Shown here: in pieces, positions 24,591 to 64,000 of the stretch
Layout of the letters: each line of letters opens with the position of its first letter
Position numbering within the stretch: the stretch's first letter is position 1
NCBI GenBank assembly: GCA_907163375.1
Contig: CAJQUW010001409.1
Span: 558,001-622,000 of the forward strand
Direction of reading: 5' to 3'
Length of the DNA stretch: 64,000 nucleotides
Source: Prostheceraeus crozeri
Taxonomy: Eukaryota > Platyhelminthes > Polycladida > Euryleptidae
The notes under the pieces: generated by a model
Database searches by the model: none
Told to the model about the DNA's origin: nothing
The model's input: only the letters and a program-made list of their open reading frames with translations
Program-made: the position numbers and the translations under genes

Positions 24591-27500
24591 TGTGAAGTTT
24601 GGAAGGAATCGGTTTAGTTTTGTGGGAGCCATGGCCCCGTATAGGTGAGTTAACATGCATAGTTGTAAGTAGTTTTGGTGAGTAGTATGTAAAATATTAA
24701 ATTGCATTTGGAGTGGTGAAGTGAGGTGTTGTCCTGTTCGTTGGGAGGTGCAGTATGTGTGTGTGAAGTTTTGAGGGAATCGGTTTAGTTTTGTGGGAGC
24801 CATGGCCCCGTATAGGTGAGTTAACATGCATAGTTGTAATTAGTTTTGGTGAGTAGTATGTAAAAATATTAAAATGCATTTGGAGTGTTGAAGTGAGGTG
24901 TTGTCCTGTTCGTTGGGAGGTGTAGTATGTGTGTGTGAAGTTTTGAGGGAATCGGTTCAGTTTTGTGGGAGCCATGGCCCGTATAGGTAAGTTAACATGC
25001 ATAGTTGTAAGTAGTTTTGTTGAGTAGTATGTGAAAATATTAAATTGCATTTGGAGTGGTGAAGTGAGGTGTTGTCCTGTTCGTTGGGAGGTGTAGTATG
25101 TGTGTGTGAAGTTTGGAAGGAATCGGTTTAGTTTTGTGGGAGCCATGGCCCCGTATAGGTGAGTTAACATGCATAGTTGTAAGTAGTTTTGGTGAGTAGT
25201 ATGTAAAATATTAAATTGCATTTGGAGTGGTGAAGTGAGGTATTGTCCTGTTCGTTGGGAGGTGTAGTATGTGTGTGTGAAGTTTTGAGGGAATCGGTTT
25301 AGTTTTGTGGGAGCCATGGCCCCGTATAGGTGAGTTTGTGTATGTGTTGATTAGTGGTGCAAGGTAAATTTTGTTGACAGAGTTTTTTGAAGTTCAGCGG
25401 AGGTGGAGAGCATGTAGGGTGGTGAAGCGAGGTGTTGTCCTGTTCGTTGGGAGGTGCAGTATGTGTGTGTGAAGTTTTGAGGGAATCTGTTTAGTTTTGT
25501 GGGAGCCATGGCCCCGTATAGGTGAGTTTGTGTATGTGTTGATTAGTGGAGCAAGGTAAATTTCGTTGACAGAGTTTTTTGAAGTTCAGCGGAGGTGGAG
25601 AGCATGTAGGGTGGTGAAGTGAGGTATTGTCCCTGTTCGTTGGGAGGTGTATAAGTGTGTGTGAAGTTTGGAAGGAATCGGTTTAGTTTTGTGGGAGCCA
25701 TGGCCCCGTATAGGTGAGTTAACATGCATAGTTGTAAGTAGTTTTGGTGAGTAGTATGTAAAAATATTAAAATGCATTTGGAGTGGTGAAGTGAGGTGTT
25801 GTCCTGTTCGTTGGGAGGTGTAGTATGTGTGTGTGAAGTTTTGAGGGAATCGGTTTAGTTTTGTGGGAGCCATGGCCCCGTAAAGGTAAGTTAACATGCA
25901 TAGTTGTAAGTAATTTTGTTGAGTAGTATGTGAAAATATTAAATTGCATTTGGAGTGGTGAAGTGAGGTGTTGTCCTGTTCGTTGGGAGGTGTAGTATGT
26001 GTGTGTGAAGTTTGGAAGGAATCGGTTTAGTTTTGTGGGAGCCATGGCCCCGTATAGGTGAGTTAACATGCATAGTTGTAAGTAGTTTTGGTGAGTAGTA
26101 TGTAAAATATTAAATTGCATTTGGAGTGGTGAAGTGAGGTATTGTCCTGTTCTTTGGGAGATGTACTATGTGTGTGTGAAGCTTTGAGGGAATCGGTTTA
26201 GTTTTGTGGGAGCCATGGCCCCGTATAGGTTACTTTGTGTATGTGTTGATTAGTGGTGCAAGGTAAATTTTGTTGACAGAGTTTTTTGAAGTTCAGCGGA
26301 GGTGGAGAGCATGTAGGGTGATGAGAGGTATTGTCCTGTTCGTTGGGAGGTGTAGTATGTGTAAGTGAAGTTTGGAAGGAATCGGTTTAGTTTTGTGGGA
26401 GCCATGGCCCCGTATAGGTGAGTTTGTGTACGTGTTGATTAGTGGTGCAAGGTAAATTTTGTTGACAGAGTTTTTTGAAGTTCAGCGGAGGTGGAGAGCA
26501 TGTAGGGTGATGAAGTGAGGTATTGTCCTGTTCGTTGGGAGGTGCAGTATGTGTGTGTGAAGTTTTGAGGGAATCGGTTTAGTTTTGTGGGAGCCATGGC
26601 CCCGTATAGGTGAGTTTTGTGTATGTGTTGAGTAGTGGTGCAAGGTAAATTTTGTTTGACAGAGTTTTTTGAAGTTCAGCGGAGGTGGAGAGCATGTAGG
26701 GTGGTGAAGTGAGGTATTGTCCTGTTCGTTGGGAGGGTGCAGTATGTGTGTGTGAAGCTTTGATGGAATCGGTTTAGTTTTGTGTGAGCCATGGCCCCGT
26801 ATAGGTGAGTTTGTGTACGTGTTGATTAGTGGTGCAAGGTAAATTTTGTTGACAGAGTTTTTTGAAGTTCAGCGGAGGTGGAGAGCATGTAGGGTGGTGA
26901 AGTGAGGTGTTGTCTGTTCGTTGGGAGGTGTAGTATGTGTGTGTGAAGTTTGGAAGGAATCGGTTTAGTTTTGTGGGAGCCATGGCCCCGTATAGGTGAG
27001 TTAACATGCATAGTTGTAAGTAGTTTTGGTGAGTAGTATGTAAAAATATTAAAATGCATTTGGAGTGGTGAAGTGAGGTATTGTCCTGTTCTTTGGGAGA
27101 TGTACTATGTGTGTGTGAAGTTTTGAGGGAATCGGTTTAGTTTTGTGGGAGCCATGGCCCCGTATAGGTTAGTTTGTGTATGTGTTGATTAGTGGTGCAA
27201 GGTAAATTTTGTTGACAGAGTTTTTTGAAGTTGAGCGGAGGTGGAGAGCATGTAGGGTGATGAAGTGAGGTATTGTCCTGTTCGTTGGGAGGTGTAGTAT
27301 GTGTATGTGAAGTTTGGAAGGAATCGGTTTAGTTTTGTGGGAGCCATGGCCCCGTATAGGTGAGTTTGTGTACGTGTTGATTAGTGGTGCAAGGTAAATT
27401 TTGTTGACAGAGTTTTTTGAAGTTCAGCGGAGGTGGAGAGCATGTAGGGTGATGAAGTGAGGTATTGTCCTGTTCGTTGGGAGGTGCAGTATGTGTGTGT

Positions 27501-29275
27501 GAAGTTTTGAGGGAATCGGTTTAGTTTTGTGGGAGCCATGGCCCCGTATAGGTGAGTTTGTGTATGTGTTGAGTAGTGGTGCAAGGTAAATTTTGTTGAC
27601 AGAGTTTTTTGAAGTTCAGCGGAGGTGGAGAGCATGTAGGGTGGTGAAGTGAGGTATTGTCCTGTTCGTTGGGAGGTGCAGTATGTGTGTGTGAAGTTTT
27701 GAGGGAATCGGTTTAGTTTTGTGGGAGCCATGGCCCCGTATAGGTGAGTTTGTGTATGTGTTGATTAGTGGTGCAAGGTAAATTTTGTTGACAGAGTTTT
27801 TTGAAGTTCAGCGGAGGTGGAGAGCATGTAGGGTGGTGAAGTGAGGTGTTGTCCTGTTCGTTGGGAGGTGTAGTATGTGTGTGTGAAGTTTGGAAGGAAT
27901 CGTTTAGTTTTGTGGGAGCCATGGCCCCGTATAGGTGAGTTAACATGCATAGTTGTAAGTAGTTTTGGTGAGTAGTATGTAAAAATATTAAAATGCATTT
28001 GGAGTGGTGAAGTGAGGTATTGTCCTGTTCTTTGGGAGATGTACTATGTGTGTGTGAAGTTTTGAGGGAATCGGTTTAGTTTTGTGGGAGCCATGGCCCC
28101 GTATAGGTTAGTTTGTGTATGTGTTGATTAGTGGTGCAAGGTAAATTTTGTTGACAGAGTTTTTTGAAGTTCAGCGGAGGTGGAGAGCATGTAGGGTGAT
28201 GAAGTGAGGTATTGTCCTGTTCGTTGGGAGGTGTAGTATGTGTGTGTGAAGTTTGGAAGGAATCGGTTTAGTTTTGTGGGAGCCATGGCCCCGTATAGGT
28301 GAGTTTGTGTATGTGTTGAGTAGTGGTGCAAGGTAAATTTTGTTGACAGAGTTTTTTGAAGTTCAGCGGAGGTGGAGAGCATGTAGGGTGATGAAGTGAG
28401 GTATTGTCCTGTTCGTTGGGAGGTGCAGTATGTGTGTGTGAAGTTTTGAGGGAATCGGTTTAGTTTTGTGGGAGCCATGGCCCCGTATAGGTGAGTTTGT
28501 GTATGTGTTGATTAGTGGTGCAAGGTAAATTTTGTTGACAGAGTTTTTTGAAGTTCAGCGGAGGTGGAGAGCAAGTAGGGTGGTGAAGTGAGGTATTGTC
28601 CTGTTCGTTGGGAGGTGCAGTATGTGTGTGTGAAGTTTTGAGGGAATCGGTTTAGTTTTGTGGGAGCCATGGCCCCGTATAGGTGAGTTTGTGTATGTGT
28701 TGATTAGTGGTGCAAGGTAAATTTTGTTGACAGAGTATTTTGAAGTTCAGCGGAGGTGGAGAGCATGTAGGTGGTGAAGTGAGGTATTGTCCTGTTCGTT
28801 GGGAGGTGTAGTATGCGTGTGTGAAGTTTGGAGGGAATCGGTTTAGTGTTGTGGGAGCCATGGCCCCGTATAGGTGATTTTCGGATATGCTGATAATTTT
28901 CATTGGTCGAGAGAGGTTTTTGGGGATTGACATGAGGTATTGGCATCGGGAGAGGTCAAATGAGGTATTGTCCTGTTCATTAGGACTTGTAGTATATGTG
29001 TGCGAAGTTTCGCGCTGTATGGTTGAGATTGATGGAAGCCATGGCCTCGTATAGGTTGTGTTTTTTTAGAATTTTTGTTTAAATAGGATTTGTTTTAAAT
29101 TGTCGAGAAACGGCGGTGATATTCAGTAATTTGATGATGTGTGCTTGTTGATCACTTCCTGAGGAACCCGAATATGTGTTTGGTTTTGGGAAATGTTTAA
29201 TATTAACGGAGCTATGGCACCGTATATGGTTTAGTAATTTTTTTTTATGGCATCGTATGTAGTTTAGCAATTGCC
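24591..29275 (-). repeat. right arm, inverted tandem units with higher-order repeats
   Basis: The reverse complement of the left arm. Reading inward from the outer end, the unit order is AAAAB, AAAAB, AAAAB, B, B, A, A and then B units to the centre. CCATGG cores at 28858, 27919, 26980 and 26042 are 939, 939 and 938 bp apart, so three consecutive 4A+1B blocks form a higher-order repeat. The A/B order differs from the left arm after the first six units, so the arms are not simple mirror copies. Confidence 0.8.
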
Positions 29276-32200
29276 GAAAAAAACTAAGTGAGATATTGAA
29301 AAATAAAGTTATGGGTACTGGCAGTTTTTCGAATTTTGGCTACTGGCACATTTTACAGTTAACCAAATTTTATTAAGAAAGCATGAAGCTACCTCGTGGA
29401 AATCACGTGGTTTTAAGTACGTAAATTATATGCAAACAGAAATATAAAATATTAAATTTTTCGAAAAGTTTTTGATTGGTCGAAACTTAGTGGCGAGAAA
29501 AATGTCGAGAAATCTGTCGAAGAATGTGTCGAGAAAGTTGCATACGTAGGAGACTTTCATTCTTGTTTCAAAGGAATTTCGAAATATTGAATTGGCGTCT
29601 TTTGTCTATTAAAACAAAGAATTTAATTTAAGTCTTTCTGCAGCGACCAATTGATAGAATGACAAACTTCATGCGGTGGATAGGGATATCTATTCTAGAC
29701 CTTTTTGTTATCATTGTGACCGGATTTCCATGAAAAGTATTTCTCCACAATACACTGCAATGAAAATTCGCATTGATTATACTTTTTACAAATGAAGGGG
29801 CTGGCTGATTACAATTAGAAGGCTTTCTTGCTACATTAGATCTGGCGATCAGCATGTGGCCAATGAATCATTGGAGACCAAATTGAAATAATGCGATACA
29901 CATGATTTCTTGGGCAGTACAGTTTTCAACGAAGGGATGGGCTCTGTTGCCTACATGTTGGTTTGCAAAGTGACTCAAATCGCTCGGGCGTCTGATATTT
30001 CGATGACCCTTGATTGAAATACTCAAATCCATGTGACTATCTTCTCAAAGGCCTCCAGACTTTAGGTGTTGTTTATATCCAGCACTTTAATGTTGCTAAG
30101 GTGAACAACTCCTAAAAGTTGGAAGATTCGCGTGCTTTCGTTTTTGCATTATTTTTGAGAAACTCTGGTAATTATTACAGAATGACACTAGTAAGTACTA
30201 ATTTCTCAAAAATCCACCTTTTAGATACGGCGAAAATTATGGACTTCTAAATGTCAACTGTGCAAACCAACATTCGACTTGATAACATCCGCTCAACTCT
30301 GTGTGGAGCATCCCCTCTCAAACCACGTGAAAATTAATATCAGAAACGTGTTAACAATTGAAGCGTCTTATTTGTCTTGCCATTTCAGAATTATTTATAC
30401 CTGCTCATCTGTGGAAAAATGCTCAATTGTGCTCAACGTCATGACATTTGAATCATTATCGGAAGGCAATAAGTACTTCCACGGCTAGATACTGGTCTTT
30501 CGGCTTTTGCCACATCAATATAATTACAGATATTAGACAATGACAAAATAGGCGAAGTCACTCAGTTGTAAGATGTTTGTTCATGATAGAGAATTTGCTT
30601 ACTGAAATAGCTCAATTGTCAGTGGATCTTCAATACACGTTATACGTTAATACGCGTATGTTCAACATACTTTTATACTTCCAGGTTATGTATCAGAAAT
30701 GATACCACCTTTGTTGTTTAGTTGTATTCCGATTTTTCAGAGGCTTGAACGAGTGGGCTTATCATGCAATGTGATGCTGCACTCCTACTTTGTGACACGA
30801 AGTGTAGTGATTTATTGAAATTATCATGCAAATGGTGAACTAAAAGTCATGACCATAATAGTGAAATAACGAATCAATTTCAACTTAACTGACATCGGAA
30901 ACTCTCAGACAATAATTGCCTGTAAAGGGATAATGTTCGCTTTCGACTCTTTCTGTGAGTCATACTGAACCAAAGAGCTGAAAATGTTTGCCAAACTGGA
31001 ATACTTCATATGCTGATTTAGTCTGACTGCTTAACCTCCATTTTCTTGTTGATGCATGTGAATACATCATTATAGGCATATGCTTATGTCATTTCTAGAA
31101 CAGTGGCTATTTGCTTTCAGACATTTTGGAGAACCAGATGATCTCTTTTTAATAAACTTTTTAGTTAGATTCCGAAAACAACCACAAAAAGTCGGATTCT
31201 TTGATTTCCTCCTACTTTTTATAACAGATACATGGTGATTAGCTGATGCTTCAAATTATATTATGCTTGTCAATATAGATAGAATATTTCTTGTAATTTC
31301 GAATAGACCATATGTAAGATCTAGGCTTGCATTTCACACGTTTTTGTTTTAAGTTTAAATTACACTAGAGCATCATAAGGCACATGTACTTATACACTTG
31401 TGCATAAACAGTAATTCTGCATTTACATAGCTCATTTTCAACACAAGTTTTACGTCATAGTATCACATCGTATTGCAGGCCTACTTATTAAACGTTCTCA
31501 TAGATCGAAATGCAAATACATAAGATTTTTAGATTATTATTGACCTGGAAGTCAGTGCTGTATCGGATATTATTTAACGCAGCTGCGTTTCTTGAGCCCT
31601 ACCTCCACTAATCTGTTGTTTTCTTCAATTCCTGCGTCTTTTTATGAGTCTGGATTTTCACACAATTTTTTTGCAAGTAATGTTTCTAATATGGAGTCCT
31701 TCATTAAATGACAGTTGGAATTTTAGACGTTTGACATTTCTCCAATTATGGATTAGGAGAGCTCCATCACTGGAAGGAGACATTGTCAACATGGCGAAAA
31801 ATTTGAAGTCTTGAAATCGACTAAGTCAGAGATCATGATTAAGAAAGTGTCTTTGCAGATGCCTAAGTCGTCAGGAAATATACTGAAGTAATGCAGTTTT
31901 GTTAAGAAACTATGGAAATTCATAGACTTTCGCTATTGAAGCCAGTCGTCCGTGTATGTCTATGTCCACCCATGGCAATGCAAATGTAGAAAGGTGCAGC
32001 CATAGTTCTTCCGTTCTGACGAAAACAAGGAATTCCGACAAAACCCTGAGTACCTAGGATTTGTTCATAAAAGTCATATGATTTCTAGAGATCTTGAACC
32101 TTAGGAAGTTGATTTTAATGCCGCATTATCAGCAAGGCTTCAAAATGCCTATCTGAAGAAAGAAAGCCAGATAGAAAAAGAGACAGAAGAATCAAGGACC

Positions 32201-32512
32201 AGATTGCATTTTTGTCTGAACACCTCAGTGACCAAGCACTTAACTTCCTGCTTCGGGGTCAGACAGGCAACTAACTTTCCACTGTTTCCTGAAATCCTCT
32301 TGATGATGCTGAAGAGAGTCCGGCTTCCATCCTATTCATTCGCTGACCTGCCAACAGTTCCGATTTCGTCGGGAATGTCTTGATTTTTTGGCAGATGTCC
32401 CGATATTTTCAAATTTTTAAGTTGTGACATTTTTACTGGTTCTTATGCGTCTTGCAGAAGAATTAAAAAAATTCGCGCTATCCGAGATTCCCATATCTGT
32501 ATGCATATAAAC
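29276..32512. other. 3.2 kb non-coding stretch, no gene recognised
   Basis: Directly after the array, words of the form TGTCGAGAAA recur at about 29504-29540. Otherwise this is AT-rich sequence with short open frames (29628-29855 -, 30279-30488 +) that match nothing I recognise. Confidence 0.45.
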
Positions 32513-32914
32513 CAGGGATGCGGAGTCCTATCATTTTGATAGGACTCCGACTCCGGGTGTTGATAGGACTTCGGCTTTTGATAGGACTCCGACTCCGAGT
32601 GGCAATTATATAGAGCCTAGTTTTTTTAAAAAAACTAGGAAGGCTTGTCTTCTCAACTAAATCACCGAGTGAAAAGACAATCCTTTTGTCACTATCACGG
32701 TTCATTCCCTCAATAATTACAAGCTTTGCATGCTCTGCCGTCTTGACTGTACTTTTGTTTGACGGAGAAAATTGGCATCAAGACATCGACAGCTATGCAA
32801 GTGGACAAATAATTTGTTTGTTTTATATTTCGGGTCTAGTTATAGGCCGCAGTCCCTCCGACTCCGACTCCAGCAAAAATGATAGGCCTCCGGGACTCCG
32901 ACTCCGCATCCCTG
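32513..32914. mobile_element. hAT-type MITE with GGATGCGGAGTCC termini
   Basis: CAGGGATGCGGAGTCC at the left is mirrored by GGACTCCGACTCCGCATCCCTG at the right. Flanks ATATAAAC (32505-32512) and ATATAAAA (32915-32922) match at 7 of 8 bases, fitting an 8-bp hAT target duplication. Subterminal CTCCGACTCCG words repeat inside both ends. At 402 bp without a transposase frame it is non-autonomous. Confidence 0.8.
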
Positions 32915-33869
32915 ATATAAAATTAAATATTGGCAAAAGAAATTGATATTTATTTAACCCTTTGAAGGTGCAAATTCTTGTTATCGTAAAACTTAGAGAA
33001 GGAAGAACTGCAAACGGATATCTATGGAAAGCTATCTGTAGGAAAGCAATATACATGATACTCAATTTTTCAGTGGCCTCTAGTTCACAGATGACCTAGA
33101 CAGACAGACTCAGTTGGAATATTTATGTAGAGATCCTTGTTTTTGTACTCAGAAGCACATTAGGCACATTTGTTTCATGTGGTCGAATTGTTGTTTATCC
33201 CACTCTCGGTTTTTGTGCTAAGTGTTCAACAAGAAGGCAGAATGTAGCCATTTTAAAAGTCTTAGGCTTGACCCAAACAGGATTTGAACCAAGATTTCCA
33301 GACTCCCGGACGTAGAGCGAACACTACCACAAAGGCACAGCGCCGGTAGTCATACGTACAGCATGATCGACATATGCATATAACTGTGCATGCAATAGGC
33401 ATTATACTATTTTTTACAGGATTGCAGATTATCTTATCGTATTATAGTGCAGATGTGTCAGCCGCCAACACCTCGAAGCCAACCAACTTGCAACAACAGG
33501 TTGTAGATGAATGATGGCAATAAACAAAATTATCCAGGAAATTTTTCAAAAAAGAAGGCAAGGAGAAATGTTTTTTCTTTTTTTTTAATTCTTTGCGCAA
33601 GGAGAACTGTCACATTTCGCAAGGAATACAAGGAGATTCCGCTTATAAGGTCATCAAATAAAGACGACTGCTTTCCATTCTTCTCTTGTTATTGTTCGCA
33701 TTTCTCAACATCATATGGAGGACATAATAAAGAACACGAATTCTACTACTGCGAATAAGCAATTTGTGGAAGACACGAAGAAAAACTCAATAAGCAACTT
33801 TGTAGCAAAACCATAAGGTAATCATTCAGTTATTCGAGCTGATATTGATTATGCTCAACCAACTCGCAG
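32915..33869. other. intergenic, containing a tRNA-derived SINE relic
   Basis: Apart from the tRNA-like stretch at 33266-33345, no gene is supported. An 83-codon frame at 33507-33758 has no recognisable domain. Confidence 0.4.
33266..33345 (-). repeat. tRNA-derived SINE or tRNA pseudogene
   Basis: On the - strand, a TGTGGTAGTGTTCGC word resembling the RNA polymerase III A box is followed about 35 nt later by GGTTCAAATCC, a good B box. The flanking bases do not form a paired acceptor stem, so this is not a working tRNA gene. A short interspersed element with a tRNA-like head is the simplest reading. Confidence 0.55.
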
Positions 33870-35422
33870 CAGTGTCCCGATTATGGCGCGAATTCGCGCT
33901 TGGCGCGAAAATGGGTATTTTAGGCGCGAATGCGCGAATTTTGAGATCGAGCCGCGAATCTGGAGCTTTTCATTGTAAACGTAACATAATATGATTTGGT
34001 CTTAAATTTATAATTGACTATATTGACGATTTTATTGTTGTTGTCTAAGGATATAATTTTCGCAAAAGTACTTCCATGATAATTCTTATCGAAAAGTGGC
34101 TTCTATGATTTGTTAAACCGACCAGACTATCGAAACCTGTTTGGAAGATCGATGTAAAAGATGAAATTTGGCTTGGTCTCTACAACATCCCATTTGGATC
34201 AGATGCCCGGAAATCGTTTAATGCTCTTTTAGCTAGCGATCAGTCAACCGTCCCGAAACAAGTACACGCTTTCTTCGAGAAAAGCACCGCTAAACCTTTG
34301 GATTACTGGCCATTTGGAAATGACTTAATTACTTCGGGAATGACTTCTAGCGCCACAAGACCAAGCGAGTCCCGACTTTAAGCATTGGGTCAATACTGCT
34401 ACTGATCTGTTGCCGAGTGTCATCAGTCCTGAGGAAGGAACTTCATTGGAAGTTGAGACTCGAATCCGACAAAGTTCGCCTCTCACGGATTCTGAGGACA
34501 GTTTCCCCACATTGGTGAATTTGGCACGAGCGATTATTATCATTCTACCCGCAAATGCAGATGTAGAGCGGCAGTTTAACATGTTGCTTGACATAAGTAC
34601 GAAGAAGAGATCGAACCTCAGAAAAGAAACTGTTAGGGCTTTGGTTGTTAGCAAATCGTAGTCGTGCCTACGAGCGATGAATTGGAGCACTAGACCTTTG
34701 CCCATCTCTAGTAATTTGATGGAATATTTTTACAACGCCCACGCTGCGTGTAGCGAGCGGCTCAAAGCAGAGCAACTGAGGTTGGAGAAAGAAAAAACTG
34801 CAAAATATGAAGGATGTGTATCCGTCACTCGAAGAGGCAAAAAGGTGGGATAGGCGTCTGGAAGAAATTGAAATTAAGCAAGCTAAAATTGAAGTTTTGA
34901 TGGACCAGAACAGAAAATGCTAAAAGTACAGGAAGATGCACTGAAGCATCTGATTGAAAAGGATGCCGAATTCGATTATTTGATGAATGAGCAAAAGACG
35001 GTAGATGAGCGGAAGCAGAAGGCCACTGACAAAGTTTTTCGAGAACTTATGAAACGAAAAGTAACCAATGAACCAGGGTGCTCCTATAAAATCCCCAAAC
35101 TGAACTGATCTGCTAGAATTTTCAATAATGTATAAGATTGACTGGATATATTTGGTTTTTCTTGATACTTGATCATAACATACATGCATACTTTGTTTAA
35201 TTAGGCGAATTGTATTACATGAAAATCAAGCGATCATAAAATGATGTTGAAATGATCATAAATTGAACGAAGCATTGATCAATATATCAACATAATATAA
35301 CAGCGATGGTTTATGGTAACAAGCGTGCTGTTGTATGGTAAACTTAATTCAAGCGGACAACTTGACTTATGAGAATTTTGTGGTAGGCGCGAATTCTGCA
35401 AAAATTCAGAATCGGGACACTG
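33870..35422 (+). mobile_element. hAT DNA transposon, decayed, with exact 8-bp target duplication
   Basis: The termini CAGTGTCCCGATT (left) and AATCGGGACACTG (right) are perfect inverted copies, flanked by the perfect direct repeat ACTCGCAG (33862-33869 and 35423-35430). Subterminal GGCGCGAATTCGCG words occur at both ends. Inside lies a C-terminal hAT dimerisation region (34381-34661) and a downstream charged tail. At 1553 bp it is shorter than a full hAT element and the catalytic N-terminal half is missing or unrecognisable. Confidence 0.88.
34381..34661 (+). pseudogene. hAT transposase C-terminal dimerisation domain
   Basis: The frame runs DSFPTLVNLARAIIIILPAN, then ADVERQFNMLLDISTKKRSN, then LRKETVRALVVSKS. 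This is the family's pattern: FPxL..lA, a hydrophobic strand, the near-invariant ER-x-F pair, KRSNL, then a leucine-rich helix. A stop at 34659 ends it. Further downstream, about 34720-35108, frames rich in Lys, Glu and Arg (for example RLKAEQLRLEKEKTAK and KHLIEKDAEFDYLMNEQKT) look like the coiled tail of the same protein. No zinc-finger BED or catalytic Asp motif was found upstream. Confidence 0.78.

Positions 35423-64000
<28,578 letters not shown>

Larger units (their letters stand above)
19394..29275. mobile_element. foldback-type element: two opposed arms of tandem repeats
   Basis: About 9.9 kb in which the left side is the reverse complement of the right side at every scale. The outer ends match: GGCAGTTAATAAAACTACAT at the left and the reverse complement of GGCAATTGCTAAACTACAT at the right. 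Both arms then run through a roughly 400-bp end domain into tandem units that all carry a TATACGGGGCCATGGCTCC core. Unit A is about 192 bp and unit B about 172 bp; they share their first half and differ in the second. Long inverted repeats built of internal tandem units are the hallmark of foldback, TU and Galileo-type elements. No transposase is present. The target duplication is unclear (GTGAAAAT versus GAAAAAAA). The short frames in the array shift with each unit and are not genes. Confidence 0.75.

Noticed and set aside
19709-28946. Many overlapping open frames of 60-206 codons sharing peptides such as LYGAMAPTKLNRF
   Set aside because: They are translations of the 192/172-bp tandem units. 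The unit lengths are not multiples of three, so frames rotate from unit to unit. Both arms give the same peptides, there is no start or splice context, and no domain is present.
19386-29284. Target-site duplication for the foldback structure
   Set aside because: GTGAAAAT and GAAAAAAA are both A-rich and match only loosely; the left border lies in the error-rich segment, so it cannot be trusted.
33266-33345. Functional tRNA gene
   Set aside because: A and B boxes are recognisable, but the ends do not pair as an acceptor stem and the anticodon arm is not convincing.

Overview
This is an AT-rich, intron-bearing and transposon-laden piece of an animal nuclear genome, most likely an invertebrate. 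The phylum cannot be fixed from the window. The only host gene I can support is the 5' and middle part of RUVBL2 (RuvB-like 2 / reptin), an AAA+ ATPase. It lies on the + strand as six exons between 37011 and 60879. The exons splice in a consistent frame (415 codons) and carry Walker A, Walker B, sensor 1 and sensor 2. The start-codon exon and the last roughly 45 codons were not found. Almost everything else recognisable is mobile DNA.

Layout. 1-620: C-terminal relic of a non-LTR retrotransposon on the - strand. 2375-2791: a hAT-type MITE with a perfect 8-bp target duplication. 2800-11600: AT-rich sequence without recognisable genes. 11640-14240: a decayed Penelope-like element (reverse transcriptase plus GIY-YIG endonuclease) interrupted by a 5'-truncated LINE. 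14240-19393: mostly featureless. 19394-29275: a roughly 9.9-kb foldback-type structure, two opposed arms of 192-bp and 172-bp tandem units meeting head to head at 24590/24591. Its outermost left 1.6 kb looks like an error-rich second reading of the neighbouring clean units and is probably an assembly artefact. 32513-35422: a hAT MITE, a tRNA-derived SINE relic and a 1.55-kb hAT element with a C-terminal dimerisation domain.

37011-60879: RUVBL2. Intron 2 holds a 1.6-kb hAT element and a LINE fragment. Intron 3 (11.3 kb) is a transposon nest. A CR1/jockey-like LINE (- strand) is split by a 1.5-kb hAT element and by a Kolobok element with a THAP-domain transposase. The Kolobok is in turn split by a second copy of the hAT MITE and by a nearly intact piggyBac element, whose DDD triad is present and whose reading frame has one stop codon. 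The piggyBac leader carries a small inverted repeat. A Tc1/mariner element with DD41D spacing follows directly before exon 4. Intron 5 holds a second DD41D element, disabled by a 29-bp tandem duplication and one stop, and a tRNA-derived SINE. 60880-64000 shows no further exon.

The host gene and the transposons share no function. The transposons simply make the introns long. Most element borders were set by pairing terminal inverted repeats with target-site duplications (TTAA, TA or 8 bp).
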